The translations under genes and the position numbers were made by a program. A stretch of DNA of 17,529 nucleotides from Pseudomonadota bacterium. GTDB lineage: Bacteria > Pseudomonadota > Alphaproteobacteria > Rhodospirillales > Rhodospirillaceae. Position 1 is the stretch's first letter, and the number at the start of each line of letters is the position of its first letter. The stretch spans positions 1 to 17,529 of the forward strand of contig JAEWWF010000142.1 in the NCBI GenBank assembly GCA_023396465.1. The letters run 5' to 3'. The notes beneath the pieces are model-generated. The model saw only the letters and a program-made list of their open reading frames with translations. It had not been told where the DNA came from and made no database searches. Of the stretch, positions 1-6,846 are shown one piece after another.

Positions 1-392
1 CCGGGGATATCGGTGACGTGCTTGGCCGGATCGACCGCATCATAGGTGCCGAAGGTGACCAGCGCCGTGGTCGAGCCCCAGGTCACCACCAGATCGGGAC
101 GTTGCTGCTTGATCTCGGCGACGAATCCGGGGATGCGGGATGCATCGGTGGCGGCGTCGTAGATGCTCAGGTCCACCGGCACCTTGCGGCTGGCCAGAAA
201 GTCCTGAAAACCGCGACAGGCATCCTCGCACCCCCGGAACACGATCATCGCGATCCGATAGGGGGCGGTGCGGGCACCGGTCTCCTGGGCGACGGCGCCG
301 CGTGGCGCCGCCGTCAGCACCACCAAGGCCGCCACCAGCAGGCAAAGGGTCAGAGCGAGCGTCGCCGGCAGACGACGGGAAGTACGGAGCAT
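1..392 (-). CDS. ABC transporter substrate-binding protein (ABC_sub_bind/DUF534 type), partial
   Basis: The gene begins near 392 and runs off the left edge, so only about 130 N-terminal residues are visible. They start with a basic n-region and a long hydrophobic stretch (LPATLALTLCLLVAALVVL) ending in a typical AVA-QE signal-peptidase site, so the product is predicted to be exported. After this comes a Rossmann-like start (YRIAMIVFRGCEDACRGF) and then PDLVVTWGSTTALVTFGT, which resembles the ABC_sub_bind (PF04392) fold where a strand ends in a DLVV..G..T motif. I chose the ATG at 392 because GAGAAG lies 9 bases before it; an in-frame ATG at 401 has no usable ribosome site. It follows the MFS gene by about a dozen bases and should be co-transcribed with it. 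No ABC ATPase or permease partner is in view, so it may serve the neighbouring MFS/sensor pair rather than an ABC transporter. Ligand unknown. Confidence 0.7.
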   Translation of the reverse strand, partial: MLRTSRRLPATLALTLCLLVAALVVLTAAPRGAVAQETGARTAPYRIAMIVFRGCEDACRGFQDFLASRKVPVDLSIYDAATDASRIPGFVAEIKQQRPDLVVTWGSTTALVTFGTYDAVDPAKHVTDIP

Positions 393-405
393 CGCGGTCA
401 TCTTC

Positions 406-2463
406 TCAGGCCTCGTCGACGACGGGAGTCTTGCTGGCCGCGGCTCGGCCGATCATCAGCAGCAGCCACAGCAGCACGGCGGACCCGGCCACGATGGCGC
501 CAATGATCTGCGCCGCCGTTTCGTAGCCGTACAGGGTGGCGAGCGAAGCCGCCGCCAGCGGCCCGAGCACGCTGCCCACCCGCTCCACCACGCGCAGGAT
601 GCCAAGCAGCGCCGTCTGTCCCAGTTCCTTGACCTCCTCGGCACAGACTTCGGGGATCATGGCGATCAGCGGCGCGGTGCCCAGTGCGTGGCCAAGGCCG
701 AGGGTGACGACCGCCAGCAGCACGCCGAACTCCCCCCCGCCGAGGAAGGGGATGGCGGCGGCTCCGATGCCGGCGACCACTCCGCCCAAGACCACCAGGC
801 CGCCGCGCCATCCCCGCTGGTCCGCCAGTCTGGCGAACAATGGGCTCATGATGATCATGATGGCGAAGTAGACCATCATCTGCCGGCCGATGGAGGACTG
901 GTTGTTGCCCAACTCCGACAGGTAGAGGGGGATCATGTAGAACAGGAAGCCGGTCAGGATCAGCTTCGCCGGCACCGCCCCCAGCACCATGAGCACGCCG
1001 AAGCGGAAGTTGGTGGACACCCGCTTCAGGGCCCGCACCAGCGGCACCCGCGCCACCTGGTCCTTGTTCTGCTTGGGCACGAAGACATAGGCCACGATCA
1101 GGCCCGACAGCAGTACCATGCCCGCCGAAACCACGAAGGTGGCGCGGAAGCCGATGCGGTCGGCGATGACGCCGCCGAACGAGGTACCGCAGATGGCCGC
1201 CACCATGATGGCGGTGACGAACACCGCCATGCCCTGGGCGCGGTTTTCGCCGGTGGTCATCTCGGCGATACGGCTCTGGCAGGCGATGGTGGCCATGGCG
1301 TAGCCGACGGCGTTGAGCGACCAGAAGGTGATCAGTTGGCCGAAAGTCTGCGCGAAACCGGTGCCGAGCAAGCCGACCAGGGTCGGGATCAGGCTGAGCA
1401 GGAACAGCCGCCGGCCGCCGATCCGATCGGCCCAGCCGCCGGACACCGGGGTGGCCGAGGCCATGAAGAACATGAAGGCGGAAATCGGCAGGCCCAGCAC
1501 CGCCTCGTAGCTGAGGCCCGGAACGGGAGTGTAGAGGTCCTTCACGAAGTTGGGGAAGAACGACCGCGACATCTCGCCGGCCAGCACGTACAGCAGCAGC
1601 GGCATGCGCACATCGGTCAGCATCTGCATCTGGAACGGCCGCGGCTTGTCGCCGTCGGCGAAGGAGTAGCCCCTCAAGCGTTCCAGAGCGGCGGCCACCG
1701 CCGCGCCGCCGGCCGCCGCACCTTGGCCGAGACGGCCCATGGCGGCGCGGAAACGTTCGTTCAGCGCCATGACACGGGCGTCGATGGTGGTGATCAGATG
1801 CCCCACCTCGTCGCCGGACCGGATGCCGGTGATGTGGCTGAAGTCACCCCGAGCGCCCCGCTGCATGGTCCGCATGGCAAGCGTCAGCGGCCCGCTGAGC
1901 GAGCGGTTGATGAAGAACATCAGCAGCTCGAAGGTCGCCAGCAGCGACACCATCAGCACCACCGCCAGATCGAGGACGATGTCGGTCATGCTGCGACGGA
2001 CGAAATCCTTGGCCATTCCAACCCGCAGGCGGCCCACCGCCTCGCCGTTGCTTTGCAGGATGACACTGCGCTCGCGGGCGCCATCGACGCCGGTCTGCGT
2101 CATGACCGGCTCGACATCGGCGGCATTGGGGCCGCGCAGGAACAGAGCGGTACCGTCGAGCGTGGTGACGGCCAGGTAGCCGATTTCGGGGTTGCCGGCC
2201 AGCACCTCGTCCAGCACCACCTCGACACCCACCAAGCGGTCGAGCGGAATGCCAAGGTCGAGCGCCTGCTGGAAGGTCGACGACAGCGCCGTCGCCACCG
2301 CCTGGGTCTTGGCATCCACCTCCGGCAGCAAGTCGCGCTCGAAGGCGCGCAGGGTGAGCAGCAGCACGGTCACCGCCGCGATGACCACCATGGCACCGCT
2401 CAGCAGGATGATGCGACGGCGAACGTGACCGAAATCCATGTCGTTGGAGGGTTTCGCACTCAT
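406..2463 (-). CDS. MFS transporter with N-terminal periplasmic sensor and HAMP domain
   Basis: This 685-residue protein is much longer than a usual MFS carrier (about 400). Residues 17-38 form a first membrane helix, 39-160 a periplasmic domain, 162-186 a second helix, and about 187-240 a HAMP-like linker with the conserved proline (P192) and the D-E-V turn at 218-220. After an Ala/Gly-rich linker (245-262), residues 285-675 carry about twelve hydrophobic helices. An MFS motif-A sequence, GGWADRIGGRRLF, lies at 342-354 and a second such loop, GGVIADRIGFRATF, in the same half. Seen: a chemoreceptor-like input module fused to a transporter. Inference: the periplasmic domain gates or reports on transport. 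The start codon overlaps the stop of the upstream sensor gene (ATGA, 2460-2463), implying translational coupling. Substrate and direction of transport cannot be told from sequence. Membrane and HAMP assignment is strong; the biological role is not known. Confidence 0.85.
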   Translation of the reverse strand: MSAKPSNDMDFGHVRRRIILLSGAMVVIAAVTVLLLTLRAFERDLLPEVDAKTQAVATALSSTFQQALDLGIPLDRLVGVEVVLDEVLAGNPEIGYLAVTTLDGTALFLRGPNAADVEPVMTQTGVDGARERSVILQSNGEAVGRLRVGMAKDFVRRSMTDIVLDLAVVLMVSLLATFELLMFFINRSLSGPLTLAMRTMQRGARGDFSHITGIRSGDEVGHLITTIDARVMALNERFRAAMGRLGQGAAAGGAAVAAALERLRGYSFADGDKPRPFQMQMLTDVRMPLLLYVLAGEMSRSFFPNFVKDLYTPVPGLSYEAVLGLPISAFMFFMASATPVSGGWADRIGGRRLFLLSLIPTLVGLLGTGFAQTFGQLITFWSLNAVGYAMATIACQSRIAEMTTGENRAQGMAVFVTAIMVAAICGTSFGGVIADRIGFRATFVVSAGMVLLSGLIVAYVFVPKQNKDQVARVPLVRALKRVSTNFRFGVLMVLGAVPAKLILTGFLFYMIPLYLSELGNNQSSIGRQMMVYFAIMIIMSPLFARLADQRGWRGGLVVLGGVVAGIGAAAIPFLGGGEFGVLLAVVTLGLGHALGTAPLIAMIPEVCAEEVKELGQTALLGILRVVERVGSVLGPLAAASLATLYGYETAAQIIGAIVAGSAVLLWLLLMIGRAAASKTPVVDEA

Positions 2464-3299
2464 GAAGCCCGACTCCGCGCGTCCGTCTGCTCTACCAGGG
2501 CTTCCAAATCCCCGAGGGCGATTTCAGCCTCCCGCACCGATGCATCGAAGCGGCCGTATTCCTGCTCCATCGCCGCGCTGAGGGCATCGCCAGAGCCGGC
2601 CGGACGTGGCCCGGCGGCGGCGGCATCGCCGCTGCTGCCGGCGAAGCGCGCCAGCCACTTCAATCGTCGGCTGACCGGCCGGAACAGGATCTGCACGGCC
2701 AGGAAGCCAAGACCGGCGGCAGCCCCGGAGGCGATGATGACGTAATCGCCGAGGGCCGTGGTCATGGCGGCGATCCGGGTATCCACATAGGCCGTGCTGT
2801 AGACCACTGCGATGCCGCCCATCGGCTGCTCCAGCCGGTCCACCAGGGTCACCCCCAGGACCTGCCCGCTTTCGGCGACCGACCGCCAGAAGCGGCCGCT
2901 GGCGCCGGCATGGGCGGCATCCACCCACGCTCGCGGCACCGCGCCACTGTCCGCGACATCCTGGCCGGCACCATAGACCATGCGCGGCTCGGGCGCGGTC
3001 TCGAACACATGGATGGCGGTGATCATGCGGTCCTGGCCAAGAGTGCGGTCGATCTGCTCCTGCATGGTCCGCACGTCGGAAAGCGACAGGCCGAGCCGCA
3101 ACGGCGCCTGGATGCCGTTCTGAAGGTGGCCGGCGGTCACTTCCAGGCGCGACACCACCAGGGCGTCGAGAATCGACTTGTATTTGTGCCAGGCCAGAAC
3201 GGCGATCACGGCGGATGCGAAGATGACCAGCACCACTATCGTCGCAGTGATCTTATAACTGAACCGCAGGCCGAAGAGCGACAGGCTGCCACTGGCCAC
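2460..3299 (-). CDS. Two-transmembrane periplasmic sensor protein without output domain
   Basis: The product is about 279 residues from a GTG at 3299. Helix one is at about 16-37, an extracytoplasmic domain spans 40-183, helix two is at 184-206, and a cytoplasmic tail contains an Ala/Gly/Pro linker (222-240) and an acidic helix likely to coil (242-275). No kinase, GGDEF, phosphatase or methyl-accepting region is present. The periplasmic part has LRLGLSLSDVRTM followed by a stretch predicted to start a strand (ITAIHVFE), the same plan as in the adjacent MFS-HAMP protein, so the two may be related sensory subunits. The start is uncertain: the frame stays open to a TTG at 3386, and GTG codons at 3308 and 3299 are the likeliest, with GGGGG at 3311-3315 as ribosome site for 3299. 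It overlaps the next gene by 4 bases. I do not recognise a named family; sensing is inferred from the architecture. Confidence 0.65.
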   Translation of the reverse strand: MASGSLSLFGLRFSYKITATIVVLVIFASAVIAVLAWHKYKSILDALVVSRLEVTAGHLQNGIQAPLRLGLSLSDVRTMQEQIDRTLGQDRMITAIHVFETAPEPRMVYGAGQDVADSGAVPRAWVDAAHAGASGRFWRSVAESGQVLGVTLVDRLEQPMGGIAVVYSTAYVDTRIAAMTTALGDYVIIASGAAAGLGFLAVQILFRPVSRRLKWLARFAGSSGDAAAAGPRPAGSGDALSAAMEQEYGRFDASVREAEIALGDLEALVEQTDARSRAS

Positions 3300-3305
3300 T
3301 TTTAT

Positions 3306-3333
3306 CACTACCCCCAAAGCTAACACTACCCCC
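3306..3333. repeat. Tandem direct repeat of CACTACCCCC
   Basis: The ten-base sequence CACTACCCCC occurs at 3306-3315 and again at 3324-3333, 18 bases apart start to start. On the minus strand it reads GGGGGTAGTG and lies at the very start of, or just upstream of, the sensor gene. It could be a pair of regulator sites or simply duplicated ribosome-site-like sequence. Only the repetition itself is seen. Confidence 0.5.
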
Positions 3334-3364
3334 GGCGCCCGGAAGCGCCATTGGATATCAGTCA

Positions 3365-3381
3365 ACCGTTTCCCCAACGGT
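3365..3381. promoter_or_regulatory. Short inverted repeat in divergent intergenic region
   Basis: ACCGTT at 3365-3370 and AACGGT at 3376-3381 are perfect complements around a five-base TCCCC centre. It lies between the divergent sensor and hcp-like genes, 16 bases from a second dyad. Possible operator half of a regulatory region; function is inferred from position only. Confidence 0.35.
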
Positions 3382-3396
3382 GCCAAGCCCGTTCAC

Positions 3397-3417
3397 GATA
3401 CGATACAAAGTCGTATC
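3397..3417. promoter_or_regulatory. Inverted repeat, candidate operator (GATACGA-N7-TCGTATC)
   Basis: Two perfect seven-base arms, GATACGA (3397-3403) and TCGTATC (3411-3417), flank a seven-base spacer, giving a 21-base dyad typical in size for a dimeric regulator site. It sits roughly midway between the divergent starts at 3299 and 3546, in a locally AT-richer stretch. No regulator gene is adjacent, so which gene it controls, if any, is unknown. Confidence 0.45.
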
Positions 3418-3545
3418 TGTCTTTTGGAAACTCGCCGTTTCGACTTACCCGTACTCCTTCTACCGGTGCTTCGACTATCGGGTTGCCGGGCGCATCCGGG
3501 CGGGGTAAATGGGTATCTGATCATCCGTTGGAAGGAGCCCCTGCG

Positions 3546-4160
3546 TTGGCTCAGATCGTCCTCATGATCCCGCGCCGCCGCGATTTCACCGATACCCTTC
3601 TGAAAGGGGCGGTAAAGACGGTCACCGGGGGCGCCCTGTTCGACGAATCCCCCTGGGTCGAGGGGGAGTGCGCCCTCGAGGATTATCGCGGGATGATCCT
3701 GGTCGAGACGGTGGAATGGGAATCGGAGGTTGAGTCCGAGGAACCCGGCGACGGCCGCCGCACCGTTCATTCCCCGCGCATCGAAACCATCAAGATCAAA
3801 CGCCGCGCCGACATTTCCTCCGCCAGCCTCACCCGCTGGGTGCTGACCACGCGCGTGACCTCCTACCCCTGGGAGCTGTACTTCCTGCGCGGCATTGGCG
3901 GACAGACCATCGGCAACCTGCCGCAGGGAGCCCCCAAGCGCGATTCGCTCGGCCCTATGCAGGTGCGCTTCATGACCATGCAGCTCTACAACCCGCTCAT
4001 CACCAAGTATAGCTTCACCGTCGGCGATGACGAGGCGGAGGAAAACCTGGAGGTGAGCGCCACCAAGATCCGCTGGATCTATCACAAGACCGACGAATTG
4101 CAGCGGCTGGAGGGACAGGTCTCGGTGACCTACGACCTCCAGGCCGGTCGCGTGGTCTGA
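3546..4160 (+). CDS. Hcp-family type VI secretion tube protein-like, first paralogue
   Basis: The 204-residue product begins at a TTG preceded by GGAAGGAG eight bases upstream. This start gives an opening strand (MAQIVLMIP) equivalent to the MAIILLKIP opening of the next gene. The frame extends upstream to 3351, but that part has no good ribosome site and no family resemblance. From about residue 36 it parallels the second paralogue throughout: PWVEGE, a WESEVESE strand, RRTVHSPRIE at 71-80, a TRVTSYPWELYF segment at 102-113, FMTMQLYNPLIT at 142-153 and a closing IRWIYH at 175-180. This strand order and the C-terminal W-x-Y ending fit the Hcp beta-barrel family (PF05638), which forms the hexameric tube of the type VI secretion system or travels as an effector. 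A roughly 25-residue insert (11-35) is absent from the second copy. First of three Hcp-type genes; no sheath, baseplate or ClpV gene is in view. Confidence 0.65.
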   Translation: MAQIVLMIPRRRDFTDTLLKGAVKTVTGGALFDESPWVEGECALEDYRGMILVETVEWESEVESEEPGDGRRTVHSPRIETIKIKRRADISSASLTRWVLTTRVTSYPWELYFLRGIGGQTIGNLPQGAPKRDSLGPMQVRFMTMQLYNPLITKYSFTVGDDEAEENLEVSATKIRWIYHKTDELQRLEGQVSVTYDLQAGRVV

Positions 4161-4174
4161 CGGGAAGGCGCTCC

Positions 4175-4699
4175 ATGGCCATCATCCTGCTGAAAATTCC
4201 AACCGGCAAGTCCACCTGGGTCGAGGGCGAGTCGCGGCTGTACCAATACGAGAAACTGCTTCTGGTCGAGCAGGTGTCCTACGAAGTGGAGGTGGAAAGC
4301 GAACTCCACCTGGAGGGGCGCCGCACCGTTCACTCACCGCACCTGTCGTCGGTGACCCTTGAGCGGCGCATGGACATGGGATCGGCCGAGATCACCCGCG
4401 CGCTGCTGTCGACGCGGGTCTCGAAATACCCCTGGGAGCTTTACTTCTTCAAGGCGGCGGGTGGCGGTGTGGTGAAGGTGGGGGAAAGCGCCCATCCGGT
4501 GCTGTTCATGACCATGAAGCTGCACCGGGCGCTGATCCGTCACCAGACCATCTCCGCCGAGGACGACGGCGACATCATGGAGACCCTGGAGGTCGGCGCC
4601 GCCGCCGTGCAGTGGGAATACACCGCCTTCACGTCGGAGCAACGGGCCCGCGGCAAGGCCGGCTTCACCTTCGACGTCCAGGTCGGCCGCGTCTTGTGA
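4175..4699 (+). CDS. Hcp-family type VI secretion tube protein-like, second paralogue
   Basis: This 174-residue protein is close to the usual Hcp length (about 160-175). Its ATG follows GGAAGG by six bases and lies 14 bases after the previous stop. It shares WVEGES (15-20), the EVEVESEL strand, GRRTVHSPHL (48-57), YPWELYFFKA (85-94), FMTMKLHRALI (111-121) and VQWEYTAF (145-152) with the gene before it, and both end in nearly the same sequence (DVQVGRVL versus DLQAGRVV). The two are therefore tandem duplicates that have diverged. The Hcp assignment rests on strand pattern and length rather than on near identity to well-studied Hcp proteins. In the family, Hcp rings stack into the inner tube and can carry effectors. 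The three neighbouring copies could form hetero-oligomers or serve separate cargo; that is inference. Confidence 0.7.
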   Translation: MAIILLKIPTGKSTWVEGESRLYQYEKLLLVEQVSYEVEVESELHLEGRRTVHSPHLSSVTLERRMDMGSAEITRALLSTRVSKYPWELYFFKAAGGGVVKVGESAHPVLFMTMKLHRALIRHQTISAEDDGDIMETLEVGAAAVQWEYTAFTSEQRARGKAGFTFDVQVGRVL

Positions 4700-4733
4700 C
4701 CGACCTTAGTCCCGTGCCGCAACGGAGCAGACC

Positions 4734-5324
4734 ATGCAGGTAATCTTCCTCGATTTTCCAGGCGTGAAGGGCGAAGTGACCCTTGCCGGTTTTGCCGGCA
4801 TGGTGGCCTGCACCGACTTTGAAATGGACTGCCGCATGGGTCCGCTCGGCGAAACCAAGCTGAAGGACCGCTTCGCGCCGCTCGACGGCGAGGAGACCGA
4901 GGCGCGGCAGGCCATGGGCATCGACAACATCACCATCACCCGCACCGTCGACAAGGCGACGCCCAAGTTCTTCAGCCTGGCGTTCGCCGACAAGGACGAA
5001 CTGGGCGGCGGCGAGACCGCCCGCATCCTGGTGTGCCGCGCCTTCGAGCGTGACGACCCGCTCGGCATCGGCAGCCTTCAGGTGAACCTGTCCCTGGAAG
5101 GGGGCGCGTCTCTGACCTCGGGCATCCAGTGGACGGAGCCGTTCCTCAAGTACACCCTGAAGAACTGCCACATCACCAGTCACAAGGTGACGTTGAGCAG
5201 CGACAGCCTGACCGAGGAATTCACCATCGGTTTCAAGGAAGTCACCATGGAGTACATCGTCTATAAGAACGGCAAGCGCACCGGCAACGTGGTGGCGCAT
5301 GTGGATGTCGCCTCCAACGACTGA
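4734..5324 (+). CDS. hcp: Type VI secretion system tube protein Hcp
   Basis: This 196-residue protein is the most typical Hcp of the three. It opens with MQVIFLDFPGVKGEV (1-15), where the family has a hydrophobic strand followed by I-x-G-E. Residues 63-80 (IDNITITRTVDKATPKFF) match the family pattern in which a strand is followed by D-K-A-S/T-P, and 134-155 contain TEPFLKYTLKNCHI then SHKVTLSS, the canonical run before the C-terminal strand pair ending in VTMEYI (170-175). The ATG is preceded by GGAG at six bases. It lies 34 bases after the second paralogue, forming a three-gene run. It differs strongly from the other two and is not a recent duplicate of them. A structural or secreted tube role is known for the family; its use here without other visible T6SS genes is unexplained. 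Confidence 0.82.
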   Translation: MQVIFLDFPGVKGEVTLAGFAGMVACTDFEMDCRMGPLGETKLKDRFAPLDGEETEARQAMGIDNITITRTVDKATPKFFSLAFADKDELGGGETARILVCRAFERDDPLGIGSLQVNLSLEGGASLTSGIQWTEPFLKYTLKNCHITSHKVTLSSDSLTEEFTIGFKEVTMEYIVYKNGKRTGNVVAHVDVASND

Positions 5325-5340
5325 AGCCGCCCTGCGTGAA

Positions 5341-5376
5341 GGCGCTGCATTTGATCGGATCCACCCTTGCAGCGCC
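5341..5376 (+). terminator. Hairpin after hcp (attenuator or terminator candidate)
   Basis: GGCGCTGCA at 5341-5349 and TGCAGCGCC at 5368-5376 are perfect nine-base arms with an 18-base loop. The hairpin begins 16 bases after the hcp stop and lies before the DUF2218 gene. No T-run follows, so it may protect the upstream mRNA or reduce read-through rather than stop transcription fully. Confidence 0.45.
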
Positions 5377-5438
5377 GGATCCCCGCCCCCTCCGCCCTGA
5401 ACAGAGTCCGACGCCGCCCGCAGCGTGGAGACCGCCTG

Positions 5439-5747
5439 ATGGAGACCACCCTTTCCCCGCCCGTCCGCAGCCTCGCCCGCGTCGCCACCGACAAGGCGGA
5501 GCGCTATCTCGGCCAGATGTGCAAGCACTTCGCCCACAAACTGCCGGTGATCCAGAAGGGAGCCAACGGCACCCTGCCGTTCTCCATCGGCACCTGCCGG
5601 ATGGAGGCCGACGGCGGCGGCCTCACCCTGCGCCTGGAGGCGCCCGACGCCGACCAGATGGCGCAGTTGCAGGAGGTGGTGGCCAGCCACCTGCTCCGCT
5701 TCGCCTTCCGCGAGGACATGACGGTGGAATGGACCACGCCGGCCTGA
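5439..5747 (+). CDS. DUF2218 domain-containing protein
   Basis: This small cytosolic protein of 102 residues spans a single DUF2218 domain. Recognisable features are the V-A-T-x-K-A-x-R-Y-L start (15-24), the CKHFAHKLPV motif (28-37), a short acidic-hydrophobic centre, and the HLLRFAFRED ending (85-94) followed by a tryptophan near the C-terminus. The ATG follows GGAG by eight bases. An in-frame ATG at 5367 would add 24 arginine- and proline-rich residues not typical of the family, so I use 5439. The molecular function of DUF2218 is not established; members often occur near iron or siderophore genes, which may be relevant because a FhuB-like gene lies in the same window, though 11 kb away. 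It is the last gene of the plus-strand run before a convergent hairpin. Confidence 0.8.
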   Translation: METTLSPPVRSLARVATDKAERYLGQMCKHFAHKLPVIQKGANGTLPFSIGTCRMEADGGGLTLRLEAPDADQMAQLQEVVASHLLRFAFREDMTVEWTTPA

Positions 5748-5751
5748 TCGG

Positions 5752-5788
5752 CGGCCCTGTCCCCCTTTCACGCGGCGGGACAGGGCCG
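5752..5788. terminator. Convergent bidirectional hairpin terminator
   Basis: CGGCCCTGTCCC (5752-5763) and GGGACAGGGCCG (5777-5788) are perfect 12-base arms around a 13-base loop. It fills the 46-base gap between the stop of the DUF2218 gene (plus) and the stop of the permease gene (minus), so it can act on both transcripts. No T-tract is present on either side. Confidence 0.7.
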
Positions 5789-5793
5789 TGACC

Positions 5794-6846
5794 TCAGTGG
5801 CCGCCCATCATCATGCGGTAGCGCACCTGATCGAACACCACCGCCAGGATCAGCAGCAGGCCAAGCAATACCATCTGCATGTAGGAACTCACCTGCGACA
5901 GGTTCATGCCGTTCTGCACCAGCACGATGAAGAAGGCGCCCAGCACCACGTTCTCCACCCGCCCGATGCCGCCGCGCAGGGAAACGCCGGCGATGACGCA
6001 GGCGGCGATGCTTTCCAACGCGATGGTGCCGCCCAGGTTGGCCTCGCCGCTCTCCACGCGGGCGGTCAGCAGCAGGCCGGTCAGCGAGGCGATCAGCGAG
6101 CACAGCACATAGGCGAAGATCTGCGTCCGCCGGGTGTTGATGGCCGACAGGTGGGCCGCCTTGATGTTGCCGCCGACGGCGTAGACATGGGCGCCGATGC
6201 GGGTGCGGGCCATGATCAGCCACATCACCGCCACCGCCACGGCGGCGACGATCACCGGCACCGGCACGCCCCACAGGCGGCCGAAGCCGAAGGTGTCGGC
6301 GAAGGTGAAGGGAATGCCGGACACCGGCACGCCGCCGGTCAGGAACAGCGAGATGCCGGCGGCGACCGAGCTGACGCCCAGCGTCATGATGAAGGGCGAC
6401 ACGCCGAAGACGGCGACGCCGACGCCGTTCACCGCCCCGATCACCAGAGCGGCGGCGAAGCCGGCGAAGGCGCCGAGGGCGATCACCAGCCACACCGCGT
6501 CGGGGAAGACCGTCGCCAGCGCCACCATGGCCATGGCCGACACCACCGACGTCACGGCGATGGCCGCCCCGACCGACAGGTCGAAGCCGCCGGTGATCAG
6601 CACTAGCATCTGCCCCATGGACACCAGCACCAGATAGACCGACTGGCGGGCGACGTTGACCAGGTTGTCGAGGGTGAGGAAGCGGTCGGACAGGCCGCCG
6701 AAGATGATCAGCGCGCCCACCAGGAAGAACGGCAGCACGCCAAGGCGGACGAACAGGGCGCGGGCAACCGCCGGCAGGCCGGCGTGGCGCGGCGCGACGG
6801 CGGCGCGGTCGGGCGTCGGCACGTCGGTGACGGGCGTCGCGGTCAT
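5794..6846 (-). CDS. ABC transporter permease, RbsC/BPD_transp_2 type
   Basis: This 350-residue integral membrane protein has about ten hydrophobic helices after a 30-residue polar N-terminus. Family hallmarks are LVLITGGFDLSVGA in the first third, and in the last third GVSLRGGIGRVENVVLGAF followed by VLVQNGMNLSQVSSYMQ and a final hydrophobic helix before VFDQVRYR. These are characteristic of permeases of the ribose/autoinducer-2 class (RbsC, XylH, LsrC). It should form the membrane channel with the RbsA-type ATPase just upstream, whose stop overlaps its start by 4 bases (6843-6846), implying translational coupling. It is the last gene of the long minus-strand block and ends at the hairpin at 5752-5788. 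Only one permease gene is present, so it presumably works as a homodimer. Substrate is not readable from the sequence; context with a TorT-like binding protein and lactam-processing genes argues against a simple sugar. Confidence 0.9.
   Translation of the reverse strand: MTATPVTDVPTPDRAAVAPRHAGLPAVARALFVRLGVLPFFLVGALIIFGGLSDRFLTLDNLVNVARQSVYLVLVSMGQMLVLITGGFDLSVGAAIAVTSVVSAMAMVALATVFPDAVWLVIALGAFAGFAAALVIGAVNGVGVAVFGVSPFIMTLGVSSVAAGISLFLTGGVPVSGIPFTFADTFGFGRLWGVPVPVIVAAVAVAVMWLIMARTRIGAHVYAVGGNIKAAHLSAINTRRTQIFAYVLCSLIASLTGLLLTARVESGEANLGGTIALESIAACVIAGVSLRGGIGRVENVVLGAFFIVLVQNGMNLSQVSSYMQMVLLGLLLILAVVFDQVRYRMMMGGH

Noticed and set aside
268..2745. 825-residue plus-strand open frame opposite the MFS gene
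   Set aside because: It is rich in His, Gln, Gly and Arg with no domain, lies antisense to a clear membrane protein, and is the expected product of GC-rich codon use.
3300..3386. Longer N-terminus for the two-TM sensor, starting at a TTG at 3386
   Set aside because: The extra residues are not supported by a ribosome site, run through the dyad and repeat region, and precede a normal membrane-helix start.
3378..3393. Sigma-54-like TTGGCAC on the minus strand at the start of the sensor upstream region
   Set aside because: The required GC of the -12 element is missing at the proper spacing, so it is not a credible sigma-54 promoter.
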